Below, piece by piece: positions 22,590-34,994 of a stretch of DNA of 64,000 bases. Made by a program: the position numbers and the translations under genes. Location: positions 15,137,755-15,201,754 of the forward strand of contig OX104132.1 in the NCBI GenBank assembly GCA_944470555.2, in the 5' to 3' direction. This DNA comes from Heterobilharzia americana (lineage: Eukaryota > Platyhelminthes > Trematoda > Strigeidida > Schistosomatidae). How positions within the stretch are numbered: the stretch's first letter is position 1; every line of letters starts with the position of its first letter. The notes beneath the pieces were generated by a model, which was given only the letters and a program-made list of their open reading frames with translations, searched no databases and had not been told where the DNA came from.

Positions 22590-23935
22590 ATGCCCTCACT
22601 GCCTTACATCACAACACTGCTTGTAATCTTGATAGAAATGACAAGTATGTCAGGTGTGCCTTTTTAGACTAAACTTTGGCATTTGATTCTGTCCCAGTAC
22701 CTCTTTTGCTGGAAAAGTTAACCGGGACAAATAATGAGTCCTGAATAATCAGCTGGCTTCAGTCCTATTTCTCTGGAAGGAAACAACATACTTTTCACAG
22801 AGGGAAGCGCTTCACCTCATTGCTTATTGTGATTGGTGTTCCCCAAGAAGCCGTCCTTTTACCTCGGTCTTTTCTGTTTCTTTCTGCATGACTTACCATC
22901 TTCAGCTAGTATCAATTTCATCAAACGTGCTGATGACCTAACAGTTTTCATACCTATCTGCTCTTCAACAGATTGTTCCCAATTGAGTGATTTTCTATTT
23001 CCTCTTAGATCATGGTCCTCCGTGAATGGTCTTATGCTCAATTCTTCAAAATGTCAGACTATAAACTTTGGTTTTAAACGTGAACATAACTTATGATTCC
23101 TGTTCTATTGATGGTTGTGCACTAGAGAATGTTACAAGTGTGATTTATCTCGATGTGTGTTTCTCTTCGTACCTATCTTGGTCCTCCCATAGCTTACTAA
23201 TTTCCAAAAGAATTTTCCACCTAACTTTTTATTTTAGGAAGCTGAGAGCATCTGGTATTACTCAGTCTCTCTTGTGTTTTATAAACTCCTGCATATTGCC
23301 TGTTCTTCTTTTTTCTTTTCCCGGCTTGCTGAAAAAAGATTCTAGTATACCACAGAGAACTTTGGAGAATGTCATCAGGACTGTTGATGTGCCTCTAAAC
23401 CTTCTAGTTAAAACAGATGCGAACAAGCACTTAATCATGTAAACGTCTGACAGACGTCATTTTATCAGATGACCGGCATCCTCTTCACTCAAAGCCCTCT
23501 GAGTGTCGGCCATCTGGAAAGACGAGGAGCAAGTACGTAAGACTTCAAGCACGTACTGCAAAATATCAAAACTCTATAATACTTTACGTAATTAGCTGGT
23601 ATCCTGTGCAAGGAGGAAAGTATTACAAATGAACTAACTAGTCAATCTATGTTTTTGCAAGCAAACTAACTGATGAGTTCATTGCATGTTACTACATATG
23701 TATTATGAGTTCAATTCCTCTTATGTTTGTCTACCTAAATTAACTGAGTATTTTCGAGAAAGTTGTAGATGAAGTAAATATTCTTGTCTTTTATATGTAG
23801 TTTCTAGTTATTTCATTTTGCTGTGTATATATGTACACTGTCTCTGTCCAACTGGTGTTATATATCATACTGAAAATTCTGTAGAGTATTCTTGAAATAG
23901 CTTTCAGAATAAAGCCCTTATTATTATTATGGTTG
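22590..23935 (+). mobile_element. CR1-like LINE remnant (RT and C-terminal region)
   Basis: Translated pieces give 'LDRNDKYVRCAFLD', 'FDSVPVPLLLEKL', 'WLQSYFSGRKQHTFHRG', 'GVPQEAVLLPRSFLF' and 'RADDLTVF', which are RT blocks of the CR1/Jockey group with the usual GVPQGSVLGP and YADD altered. Pieces at 22833-23096 and 23068-23442 carry the later 'LRSWSSVNGLMLNSSKCQ' and 'SCILPVLLF' regions in shifted frames. It ends near 23930 after AATAAA and a short (ATT)n tail, as CR1 elements do. The 5' part is missing. It resembles the schistosome SR1-type lineage, though that assignment is tentative. Confidence 0.85.
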
Positions 23936-23939
23936 AGAA

Positions 23940-25555
23940 TATCAGCTGCTTGATAGTTTGACAATAAAATGAAGCAGCGCTGCGAACTTTCTGTTTTCCA
24001 GAGATTCTTTAAGTTGGCTTATTTTCTGATAGAAGTTGTCTATAAATTAAACAGTTCTTCACAAGTCACGCAAGTTCTTCATTATGGTGTTCAATTTTGC
24101 CAGCAATCAGTCAGTAAAAAATTATAACAAAGAATTCACTCTTATTTTGGGCTAGTTAAGTTACCCACCTAGGATATTTATTTGAACATTTGATTCGTCA
24201 ACTCTTATCAGAAATTTGTGGAGAAGTGTTTCAGCTATTATGCAGAAATTTTGATTTATGCAGGGATTTCAGTTGAATGGATTTATGGGACGCATCTCAT
24301 ATCACTCGGCTGATAGTGTGAGTGAGAGAGGTTAGCGAAAAAAGACGGGATATATACAGATGATAACTTTCCAAGCAATCTTCATATACTGCTTGCTTGT
24401 ATGTCTGCTTACCTACATGCGTAAAGGCAAAATAAACATTTATATATTCAATCTATTGATATGACACGGAAAAGCGAAATCGAATTGAAGTTACTATTTT
24501 TTTCAAAGAAGATGTAACGCTTGTGTTATTTCGAAACAGTGAACGGATGTATGACCATTAATATAAGACTGCAATGATAACCAATAGTTAAGCTGGTTTA
24601 AGAGGCTCATCTCAAATTTCAAATACTTTATAAAATTTTTCCTCCAAATGCCAATACTTAGGCATACTACTTATATATAAAATCAGTAGTGTGAACAAAT
24701 AAGTGAATTTACTGCAGCAAATGATACCGATAAAGTAAAATATGCATATGGAAAAAAACACTAGTACAAATAAATCTGCAACCGTTGGGCAAAAAAGGTT
24801 AAACACCTTCTTTGGGACCACTGTAATGAACAGTGGATTGGTACCATTCAATCCTAATTTCCATACTGAGATACAAATTTAGTGTAAAAGCAATTCTTTG
24901 CATATACGACTTGATTTCCGTCTCCACTAAGTTTGATTTTCAGCTTCAGTTATCATTATTGTGTAAAAATGGGTAAATTTGTCAACTTAGGTTCTCTCAT
25001 TTGATCATTTTATACAAATACATGATTGATGTTTTAAAATAACCAACTGTATGAATACAAAAGCATAACGCTTTGTGTTATTTGTAACTCAGGCCTGTTT
25101 AAAGAGTGACAGTTGAACAAATTATGTTGTATAAATGTTCGTATTTATTCAGCGTTAATCTGTTGATCTTAAGTAATGATGTAGGTTCTGTCTGAGGACA
25201 TTTTTATTCACCAGTCATGCTTTATGTAAGTCGATTTCATACTCGACTTCCAAAGAAGTCCTCTAGGTTGGGGTATTTCTTTACTCTACCATTTTCTTTA
25301 TTTATGTATCATCACTAAATAAACATTTTTAAGATTGAGGAAATCAGTTTCCATTGTGATCACTTGAGAAAACTGTAACAGACTATGATGTCAGAAACTC
25401 ATTGATGCTAATCTGATTTTACTCGTTATTAAAAAAATTTCCTATCGACTCCTAACAGATGATGTAGTGAACGACCAATTTATGAAGTCTTTAACTTCAC
25501 TGTATGATAAACATTCAAATGTCTAAGGGGAAAATTACTTTTTAAAAATTCAGCT
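23940..25555. other. Anonymous AT-rich sequence
   Basis: A 79-codon minus-strand frame at 24612-24851 is hydrophobic but has no other support. I see no repeats or exons. Confidence 0.4.
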
Positions 25556-25559
25556 AGCG

Positions 25560-25740
25560 AGATTCAGCGGATCTGAAGTAATTTAGCCCTGTGAACTGAA
25601 TTTGTCTGGGTACATCGGTGACCAGCTTGGTGCCAAACGAGTGAAACAGATGCATGTTGTCTAGAACATCCTGGCCTAGCTGGCCAAATCTACAAACCAA
25701 CCTGAATCGTTTTCAGTTACTCAAGTTGTTTGGTAGCAGT
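25560..25740. repeat. Dispersed repeat shared with 40310-40480
   Basis: Blocks such as 'gccctgtgaactga', 'tgccaaacgagtgaaacag' recur in diverged form at 40340-40430 ('ggctctgtgagttga', 'cccaaacgagtgacacgac'). The nature of the repeat is unknown. Confidence 0.45.
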
Positions 25741-25759
25741 GTCTTTCTTTAGGAAAACA

Positions 25760-27290
25760 GAAACATCTTGTTGAAGAATGACTACTGGGGTGAAACTCGT
25801 GTCAATCAAGACTTTTTGGTGGTTCACTTCAAGCGCCTGGCAAACGGTAATTTAATGGAATTCTCTGGATTTAAAAAATTACCACCCATTATGATGTTTG
25901 TTTTAATCTTCTTAAAAAGGGGTAAACTAGTAGACTGTTACACACTGGGACGTCACAGTCTGGAAATATGCCTTTTTTGTAGTAAGTCATATATCACACT
26001 TCAAAGTGCTTATTATTTAGCGCATAAACTTCCCATCTTCATCACGACATCACATGCCGGTACCTGCTTCAGTGCCCTTTCAGTGTGTTTTGCTGTGCTC
26101 TGCGACGTTTACTAATTATTATCTCTGTTTTGTCTTTTTTGTTGTTGTCTTCTACTTTGAGTGGTTTAAGTGGGGTGTGGTAATGAAGAAAGCTACTTCG
26201 TAATTTCAAGTCTCATTCTGATAATGTTTTTCTGTTTGATTCAGCAGCGTCTGTAAATTATCTGGATAATGATGAAACTTACAAACAGTGTACTCAAGGA
26301 TAAAATGACCTATTAAATTAACAGACAAAAGAAAACTTCCACTTACCGTCATTCTGTATATTGTGAATGTCTGATTTGGCACAAAAAAGTCGGAGTTATA
26401 TGTGTACTGGATTCTTCTCTGATGTTAACCGATGACATCAAATCATTCTTTGAAAAGATACAAAGCGGTCTACTTTTCGTTATGGTTGGTGAGACCTAGC
26501 GATAAAAGGCAGTTAGTAAGGGATTAGTTTTTAAGTCATGATCATTTCATGTTCAGGTCATGATTTATGCATGCGCTGACATGAGAACCTGATTGGAGAA
26601 GTTCGATCTCATACAAGAAATCGGATTGGTTCACTTATGGCTTCACTTTCTGGGAGTTTTGTAAATACATATATGTCATGTATCTGCCTAATAAAGGTTG
26701 TCGCTGTTCTTGCAGTCACAGGCCGTCTTTGCGGCTCAGTGAAGCAGAAGGTACTGAGGGAGGTCAGTCGTAAAGGTATTTGGTTGAGGTGTCTATTGAA
26801 TCTCAGTATTCATTATACCCATGCGAGCAACCCCATCACCCGATCACATCAATTAGAAATGCGTAGTGATTTATCCAAAAACAATGATGCAGTTTACTTT
26901 CAGTCTATTGGGCTTGAAGAACACTTCTGTCGGGGAATTCACAGACTTAGCAACAGAAACTGTTGAGTATTCTGATCTGCTCTACTATTGATTTATTGTC
27001 TATAAAATTAAGGAGAAGTTTTGTTGAAAACTAACGAGAAGCTGTAATATTTTATCTGTCTGTTTGTGTAAACGTGTCCTTGATAAAATCACTTTCAACT
27101 CATAAATCAGTAGACAGTGATCGTTTGTAGACAGTAAAGTATTTCGAGTAGGGATTGTTTTCGTAACACATTTTATTGCAAAGCTAATCCGAATATGAGG
27201 AGGTGAAAGCTTAACCCAAGAGAAAGCAATCAAGCCAGTAAAGCAATAAAACTATAATGAAAATTAACCACGGAAACTGTTAACTATACT
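25760..27290. other. Unassigned sequence with two open frames
   Basis: Plus-strand frames at 25768-26115 (115 codons, starting from TTG) and 26637-26966 (109 codons) are the longest here. Neither has a domain I recognise, and I found no convincing splice partner, so I do not call genes. Confidence 0.35.
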
Positions 27291-27297
27291 TAAATAC

Positions 27298-27420
27298 ATG
27301 GAGCTATAGCTCGCTGGTTTGAAGAGTTGATTTTCAGCCAGTGGGCTGGTGGGTTCCAGCTCTACTCCACCTACTGAGCTTCAAGCAGCCAGGTAGTATT
27401 ATTATCCTTCACACAACAGG
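27298..27420 (+). repeat. tRNA-like SINE head remnant
   Basis: It contains 'tatagctcgctggtttgaag' and a B-box-like 'ggtgggttccagctc', followed by sequence ending in a short TATTATTAT run. tRNA folding fails in the anticodon arm. Confidence 0.45.
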
Positions 27421-27424
27421 TGTG

Positions 27425-29275
27425 GCTCACTACTTACTGTATGAATGTACACAAGGTTGCTGGGTGGGATTCACTATACTTAAACGGCAACATAGAAGTG
27501 GGTGTACGTTGACCTAATAAATTCGCTAAAATATTTGAAACAGTTGAATGCAGCTGACATATTAATCCGAGAGATATTTCAAAACTATATTGAAGGAGTA
27601 CTTGATGAATTGGTAATCTCCACATTTCTTTTTGCAATAATGCTTGGCATTTTGAATACAAGACGCATCACAGTATGCTGAAACGAAATCCACTCGACTG
27701 TTATCGGTTTATCATAAGTTGAACACTTAGTATCAGACTAATCTTTCTATAACTTAACTTAAAGTTCCCGGTTAGTTCTCTGAAGGGATCATGAGTGCGT
27801 ACTGTTGACGAACTTCATACTGCAGCGAAACACCTGTCCAATGCGATGAGGTTTTAAACAGTCCTCTAACTGATGTCGATGATAAATTTTATTTTAAACT
27901 GATTAAAATTTATATGCCTACGAATTGATTCTTGCCGTCACCCATGTTTTGGTTTAATGCTAGACAACACTTGATCATTTAGGTAACTCCTAATGACTAT
28001 GACCATGATGACAAAAGCGGAGGAGATCTTGATCAGTCATTTGAACACTTCAATATGAGGGAGCGAACAAACGAAATTAATATTACTACCAGTCATTCAA
28101 TTTCGTTCCTTTTTACTTAGCTTATGCTTTTAAGCGAATAGTAACTAAAGAAGGCGACTACTTTGTTGGCTATTATCCTCTTTTTCAAAGACTGGTGTAA
28201 TCCCAATTTACACTGTTATTGAGTTGAACAATTGTAGATAGTGAAAGCAATTTTTGATATAAACCTAAATGTAAATAAATCTGGAGATTGAAATTTAATG
28301 CATACACTTCTGAACGATTCTGCATTCCACAAACTATTCACTCTACCCACGACTTCTGAACAGTCATATAAAAAGGATTTAAGGACAAGATGCTGTTTTA
28401 TTCATCTTATTTAGTGAGATCATTGGTAGTCTATCCAGAATGGAAACGGTTTGCTATCTTTACACCTGTATTCATCCAGTTAGTGAGCACTGTTGATTGC
28501 TTTGGGTGGATTACAATTATTTATATCATTTACTATTATGTAGTACAGTTTGAGAACCGTGAAACTACCTGAGAGGTTAAGCAGATCATACACTACGATC
28601 TGGATATCTTGATTACATCAGGAAATAACATTTAGGTTTCCCAGTTAGGTTTCACCTAACTGTATCCGTTTCATTTATAATGCTATATTCCGTAGTTGTT
28701 GGATTGGATTTAAAATATACCGTGATATGTTACCTTGATTTAATTAGATAGCGTGCAGTTATTCAACTGGAGTCGTTTTGCTTACAATGGAAAATTTGAT
28801 TGATGTGTTAATAAACTGAAAGTGATTTTTCATGGCTTCATGTTCTAATTCTTCCCATTCATAACTGAATTCAACTAACAATCATTGGCATTCTCAAAAG
28901 ATTGGGAATTCTCATTTACCTAACTGATGTCAGTGGATAATGAATACCACTTAGAAAGTAATTAAATCCCCACAAACCTTGAAACTAAAAAACTAATTCT
29001 CTTTTATTACTCTACACTAATATGGGGCTAATCTGCCTGCCTGATAGCCATTGGTTGCAGACTGATACTTAAAACAACGTAAGACTGGAAGCAAACCCAA
29101 CCACATTATTGTTTTGGCGCTCTGTCGACCCATCCGCGAGACTGGAATGTGAGGCGTGTCTCGATTTCGTTTAAGTCACTAAACCTTTTTCTCCGACTAT
29201 CATCTAAATGATCAAAAAGGAATCTCCGCTCTTCATTACACCAGGTTTCACTGAAAACATTTGCAGTGCCGGTGT
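27425..29275. other. Anonymous AT-rich sequence
   Basis: There is a fragment of the S1 SINE end at about 28921-28980 ('aactgatgtcagtggataa'). Otherwise I see no gene or repeat. Confidence 0.4.
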
Positions 29276-29277
29276 TC

Positions 29278-29560
29278 AAGTTGATATTCATCATAGACTG
29301 ATATTAGTTGGAGAATCACTGGAAACCTAGGAGCACGCGACAGCTGTTTAGTCTTAGTACAGAACTCCTCAGCACTGCACATCAGCGATCCTAACCTGTT
29401 AGGGGTCTAACCCAGAACGTAACCACCGACCCGGTTGGTTGGTATCCAGTGATCCGCGTTTCTTACTTCTGGCAGTTCACGATGTAGTGCAGCCTCCATT
29501 CAGTGCCATTGTTGAGTAACTATCCTTATGTCCAACTTGATTGGCCCCCTCAAAAATCAA
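29278..29560 (-). repeat. tRNA-derived repeat (family S1), long form
   Basis: It begins 'gttgatattcatcatagactga' on the plus strand and includes the B-box complement region near 29405, the A-box complement near 29440 and the extended module 'ttacttctggcagttcacga' at 29463-29560 that recurs at 36400, 37435, 42180 and 53760. Confidence 0.65.
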
Positions 29561-29844
29561 ATACCAGTTTTGTAGTTATGAGTTAGTTAACAATTATCAG
29601 TCACTTCGAAAATTTTTTGATTAGGCAAGAATTGAAAATTATAAAAAGTGGGTTGAACACTCCTACAGAGTAAACATAAACCAAAACCTTGGTAACTGTG
29701 AAAAGATTTTTTTCATTCAGGAGTCAATATGATAATAATTAGTATGAAGAAGGAGTGATTTTTGTTTCAGATTGTCAGCTGTTCACGCTAATTATGTAGG
29801 ATTATAAAGGAATGAAAATAAGTTACCTGTATCAAGCTGTTTAG

Positions 29845-29984
29845 TGAATTGTTGAAGTATGTCAGTGACCAAGATACAGAAAGTGACTGTACAAATTTAT
29901 CTTCAGTTAACACATATGACTCGTCCAGCTGGATTATACAAGGGCTTCAACCTTATGCGAAAGAAAGATTCTCAGAAGGTTACA
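29845..29984 (+). CDS. Candidate internal exon b, unidentified gene
   Basis: The acceptor is 'atcaagctgtttag' and the donor is TACA|GTGAGT at 29985. One frame is open over all 140 bases, with one base completing a codon at the start and one left at the end. The peptide includes 'ELLKYVSDQDTESDC', 'TNLSSVNTYDSSSW' and 'IIQGLQPYAKERFSEGY'. The last part faintly resembles a fibronectin type III strand pattern, which I do not press. Composition and splice sites look real. Its start phase fits exon a (9113) and its end phase fits the candidate at 36651. Confidence 0.45.
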
Positions 29985-30057
29985 GTGAGTCCAATGTGAC
30001 AAAGAACTTTAAAAGTTATATAGTTTGAGGTTTAGGCGGATTTTATCTATCTCAAGA

Positions 30058-30200
30058 TAATATTCATCATAGGCTGATATCAGTCAGAAAACCGCCGAAT
30101 ACCTGAAATAACTAGACAGCCGTTTCGTCTTGTCATAGGACTCACCAGCAGCGCATTCTCACGTCCCTGAAGTGGACCGAACATAGGATATATCAACCAC
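30058..30200 (-). repeat. tRNA-derived SINE (family S1), degenerate
   Basis: The plus strand reads 'attcatcataggctgatatc', 'agacagccgtttcgtcttg' and 'gtggaccgaaca', matching the reversed family. Confidence 0.6.
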
Positions 30201-30514
30201 ATATGCAAGTATGTAGCATTCTATCTGTTAGATTCCTAATATACTTGGTGATGCTGATAAATGCAACCATTGACTTGCTTAATTATACGTCTAATGTAAC
30301 GTGATTATGTAGCTTAGCTGCTAAATGCACGTAAAAAGAAGCTTGAACGTAAGCTACCGACATCTTTCTTTCTTGAGCTCAACACATGTCGATGAAATAA
30401 AATATAACATACATTTATTACATTGAATATTTGGAACCAGAACAGTGGGTTTTGCATAACTGTTGGTACTTCAATTTTCTTTCATCTTTGTTCAACTCAG
30501 GTTTTCTGGATATT

Positions 30515-30900
30515 AGCTGATTGGAGGCAATCAGCAGGAAGCCTTACTCGACTTTTTTTCGTGCCTGTCGACACTTGTCAACGAGGCGTATCTACAAACT
30601 CACATCACCCAGCATTGAAGTCAGCGACGCAACCGCCGGGCTATTCAGGCTGCGACTGACCTCCTGTAGGACTGCATCATATGCATTGATTGGTCGCAAG
30701 AAGATAAGCAATTTCATGTTGTGTAGTCCTGAGTGGTGATCGGTCAAAGCGTGTAATTCAGTTCCACAGGAGGCCAGTCGTTGCAAGAATATCTCAGTGG
30801 TTGCGTCGCTGACTACAACACTGGGTGATACAGGTTCAAATATCAAGGGGGACATCAGTTCCCTCGAGGTTGTAGATACGCCTTACTGACAAGTACCAGC
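30515..30900. repeat. Inverted pair of tRNA-derived repeats (family S3)
   Basis: Two copies of a third tRNA-like family face each other. The left copy (30515-30700) is on the minus strand. The right copy (about 30740-30900) is on the plus strand and shows 'ctcagtggttgcgtcg' (A box) and 'acaggttcaaat' (B box). Each gives 'cgaggcgtatctacaa' or its complement. Single copies occur at 38735-38880 and 43345-43480. Confidence 0.6.
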
Positions 30901-30944
30901 AAGCTTGGGACCTGGTTCAAGTAGAGCTTCCTGACGATCAACTC

Positions 30945-31110
30945 CAACCAACTAACACCCATCAAAGTGCCTGGCAATGCTAAGCCTCATTGCAAAATGA
31001 TCAGTAGAATTCGGCCAGCACTAAGGACTAGAAGACATGAAGTTGATCACTTTCCAGTGATTAGTCAAAGCAAGTTGTGAAAAACAGTGATAAGTTACAT
31101 TGATTACTTC
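30945..31110. repeat. Dispersed repeat shared with 44270-44430
   Basis: Blocks such as 'aactaacacccatcaaagt', 'caaaatgatcagtagaatt' recur in diverged form at 44272-44400 ('aacaccaaccaaagt', 'caaaatgatcaatgaaatt'). Type unknown. Confidence 0.5.
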
Positions 31111-32220
31111 ATTTGAATTGCTGATGTGTTTCACATTTGCACTTTTGTAGCAATAACAGACACACACATGCACACTCCTACAGACATTTGCCTTAAAGTC
31201 AATCAAGGCTGTGTTAATCTTTCTTTTTGGATGTAGGAGAGTTGTGACCAGTCAACTTTCAGTTAGCGGGTTATGATTTCCAACCTCATTCCACCTAACA
31301 TGGTCTAAGTAGTCAAGCAGTAATCCTAGCCTTACTGCCTGCTGCATGCATGTACATGAAGTTGTTTGATTGCATTTCACTTTCATGCTTTGCACTTTTA
31401 GCTTTGACTCTCCTTTATTACTTAACAATGATAAATGAATTTTGTCATAACTTCGAAGAAAAGCTATGCCAAGGGGTGAGTTTGACAGTTAGTCGATGAA
31501 AATTGCTCAGAAGTGAGTAGATTATTCATGTACATTATTCTATGAAAACAAATTATTTATTCAAATCCGTCAAACAACATAACATTACATCCATATCGGG
31601 TTTATAAAGAAATTGGAGCCTCACCGCATTTTTTAAATCATATGTCCATTTTGACGCGATCGGAGCTACATTAAACTGTTCTAGAAAACAAGAGACTTGA
31701 TTTTTATAGCCGTTTTTATTTTCCATACATGATCCACTTTTCACTGTTCATTATTGTCTCGGCAAAATTGTTCATACTCATACTCGTGGTGAGTGGTCAT
31801 CAGTGGTGAGGTCAGGGAATCGGGGAATTCTGAATCAAATACGTATTTGGATATTTGTATATAAAAATTAATAGCTACATCCAGGTATGCATGCAGAATA
31901 GCCGGACTACATATGGCGTGAACAGCTGTGTACTTATTGCGCTGAATCTAACCTCCTTGTAGAAATATCTTATTTTCAAGTCTTCCCTCTTCTGCGACAT
32001 TTCTCACTACATATTAGTATTATCCAGACTAGACTGTCTGGAAAATCATCAATGTAACAACAATTAGTGCGTTGAATGGTTTGATTAGGAACAAAACTAT
32101 CAGTCAAATTCCTATACGGTGCAGCTGGGTTTGAATTTAGGAGCGAATAATCGACTGGGAAACCAGTGTGTTGAAGGATAGACGTGATTAGTAGAGAAAT
32201 TTCTCAGGTAAACTGGTAAG
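31111..32220. other. Anonymous AT-rich sequence
   Basis: I see no gene, exon or recurrent repeat. Confidence 0.4.
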
Positions 32221-32224
32221 AAAC

Positions 32225-32415
32225 TGGGTTGGCGATCTGCTTGGTGGTTAGCGATAATGTCCAGGACCTATGTATCATTCTATCTGGGACTCGTCATTTG
32301 GATCTACCTGCATCTGAGTGATGTTGTCCCCACGGGGACTCGAACCTCCTGTCCACCTCTGCAAACGCCACACCACGACTCCCTAGGCCACTGGGATACG
32401 AGTGCCACCTCCTTT
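32225..32415 (-). repeat. Sm-alpha-like SINE, degenerate
   Basis: Head and tail are recognisable on the minus strand ('ggggactcgaacc' is the B-box complement), but in the ribozyme part CTGACGA is AATGACGA and GAAAC is GATAC. Confidence 0.6.
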
Positions 32416-32494
32416 AGAACGAGAGTATCAAATGTTGTTTGATATTTGTGATCTCGCACTTTTATACTAGTTCGAATTGGTTGACTTCTGGATA

Positions 32495-32645
32495 ATGCTT
32501 TGGGGTTTGAAGTGATGGGTATTGTGTTCCAGTCTCATAGGGAACAGCATTACTCGCTAGGGTGCAGGTATGTTCACATGATGAGTTTTAAATGTGTCAA
32601 AAGGCCCATTCTGAATCCCACTGGTAGCCACCAAGCAGATTAGGA
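32495..32645 (+). repeat. Sm-alpha-like SINE, degenerate
   Basis: It follows the family layout from 'ggataatgctttggggtttg' to 'ctggtagccaccaag'. The core has lost both conserved blocks. Confidence 0.6.
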
Positions 32646-32789
32646 TGTAATGAACAATCGGTCAGTATCAAGACATCAATATTGGAGTATATTTGCCTAG
32701 AAAGTTCAAGAAATTCGACTCACTATAGCAACAGAAGTATCAAACAACTGGACTGGTAACCCTAAGGATAATGTTATAAATTTTGGTGC

Positions 32790-32965
32790 TTGTTATTCCC
32801 CGCTGCTATACAGTGCCAAATTGCTCAATCTCTTTTAGCAGATGGGGTTCTACGCGGGAGCTTCTATACTGCTGGGTATTCGTGGTGTTATATTCATCCA
32901 GCTGACGAGTCCCAACTAGAACTAAACGCGTGTAATGAATTTCACTATTAATCATCAAGATGAAT
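32790..32965 (+). repeat. Sm-alpha-like repeat, half-conserved core
   Basis: The spacer module lies at 32790-32890 and CTGACGA is intact at 32902-32908. GAAAC has become CTAAAC, so cleavage is not expected. Confidence 0.6.
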
Positions 32966-33199
32966 ATATCACCAAGGTTTCGTTCAAACCTTAGTTATTC
33001 CAGTACGTATAGAAATGAGTTGGTTAAATCATGAATACTACTGTTGTAGTATTAAAATTAGTGAATTCAATACTCATCAATACTTCTTCGTTTTATCTTG
33101 AACTCTTTCTTTCAGTTCATATTCATCCATGACAATGATAAAACTATTGGTAATTTGCGAAAGATGTGGTATTCAATCTCAAAGGGAGTTTGAGCTATT

Positions 33200-33307
33200 A
33201 CTTTTTAAAAATCTACCCAGAGTTCGCTGGTTGGAATCCTGCCGTGGTCCAGATTTCCATTTCACCTTCAATCATTACCCGGTATCAATAATAATGGTCT
33301 ACCAAAC
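33200..33307 (+). repeat. tRNA-derived repeat (family S4), 5' side of an RTE insertion
   Basis: It contains 'gccgtggtccagatttccat', 'caccttcaatcattacccgg' and 'ggtctaccaaac', as at 35100-35150 and 43010-43070. The repeat resumes after the RTE insert at 34292 with 'tacggttatttca'. Confidence 0.6.
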
Positions 33308-34291
33308 CGCTGAGCTTCCCATTGTGAATTACTTGGCATGTAATTCACAATGGGAAGCTCAGTGATGCCTTTGAAGTGAAGACAGGAGTAAGACAATGCT
33401 GCTACCTACTATCAGCCATGATCTTCCTGATTATGGTCAACTGGATCATGTACCAAACAGTGAGAAGCGAGAAGAGAGGGATACGCTGGACGGGTGCAAA
33501 GATACTAGAAGATTTGGATTTCACCTATGATTTGTGTCTAATGTCGCACAAAATCGAAGATCTACAGGCAAAAACTAACAAGTTGACAGAAGAAGCAGTG
33601 CAGTGAAGACGGGACTTCAAGTGAAGGTAAAGAAGACAGAGGTGGTGATGATACCCAACAACGCCACCACCACCACCAACAAGCTCCAATCACGATCAAC
33701 GGGAGAAACTTAAAGGAAGGAGTCTCTTCCATTTACCTACCTAGGAGGCAACTTCGTTTTAACTAAAAGCCGTGGCACAGACGAGGATGTCAAACCCAAA
33801 ATCGTAAAAGCAAAACAGGCCTTCACTAATCTAAAACCAGTATGGAGATCTACTGCACTCAGCACAAAGAACAAGATTCGGATTTTCAACACTAATGTCA
33901 AGCCAGTGCTGCTATATGGCTCAGAAACTTGGAGTGACATGAGAAGCATTTCCAACAAACTACAGATACTCATCAACAGCTGCCTACGCTGGCTCGTTAC
34001 CGAAGATCAGATGGCCAGAATAACAGGAATAAGCAACAAGGAATTCTGGGAACGAACCAACCAAGAATCCATCGCTCAACAAATATGCAAAAGGAAGTGA
34101 TGGGTTGGGCATACATTGAGAAGACCATTCGGGGACATCAAGCACCAGGCCACGCCCTCGAGTGGAATCCAAATGGGAAACGATGAGGTTCAGAAGACTG
34201 GAGGGAAGAGAGTGCTATGGAGACGTGCTACTGAAGCCCTATGTTCCATTAGGAACCCAAGGGATAAATGACAATAATAATAAATACCAAA
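33300..34291 (+). mobile_element. RTE-clade LINE, 5'-truncated and 5'-inverted copy
   Basis: The insert 33308-34283 lies between two copies of TACCAAAC (33300-33307 and 34284-34291) within a tRNA-derived repeat. Its first 32 or so bases are in reverse orientation relative to the rest and create a perfect 23-bp inverted repeat (33310-33332 and 33340-33362, 7-base loop). The forward part covers the last RT block ('FTYDLCLMSHKIEDLQAKT') and the C-terminal region ('VKPVLLYGSETW'), ending in AATAATAATAAA. The frames are broken by stops and shifts. Confidence 0.88.
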
Positions 34292-34319
34292 CTACGGTTA
34301 TTTCATATACACTGAAAAT

Positions 34320-34990
34320 TTAAACGACACAGGTTTAGAACAACCTGCTAGCTAAATACAGACATTCAATAATCAATTGTAGCCGATGTTATAAAAATAG
34401 GACTAGAAAAATTATTTTATACACAAACCCCTTGTTATCACTTCTTTGCTTATAACTAATTACTATTACTACTTATGTTTTTTTCTCATTCTGTGATCAT
34501 TCTCAAACACACACACACACATAAATAAAAAGGAAATAGAATTCCAACTGAGTTATAAATTGCTAAACTGAAAAATTTCGATGCTATCCATTTTTATCAC
34601 ATAGAAACATATACCAGACAATGACTGAATAAAATATCACCACTGTGATTTAATAAATACACAATCTTAGTATAAACTTTCTTATGGTTTCTGTTAAATA
34701 TAATCAGGATTATTGTTATCTCATCACTGCTGATCGCATAGTGAGTTCAACGGTGCAACAACTTTAATTTATTATATAACTTTTCAAAAATAAACAAGTA
34801 AATTTATCAAAGTAAACGTTTACAGGATTCACATTCAAAGGTGAACATGAGGTAACCAAGTACAACCTAACAACCAGGGTAACTTATACTTTAAAAGGTT
34901 TATTATTATATTTCAGGTCAAGTATATGACTAGTCTCTTCTCAGAAAGATTCAGCTTTTTCATTTTAGTATAAGCATAGTTCAGTGAATA
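34320..34990. other. Anonymous AT-rich sequence
   Basis: It holds a short (CA)n run at 34506-34520. I see nothing else. Confidence 0.4.
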
Positions 34991-34994
34991 ATTC

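Noticed and set aside
25768..26115. 115-codon open frame as a gene
   Set aside because: It starts from TTG, has a hydrophobic chance-like composition, no domain, no splice signals and no homologous copy in the window.
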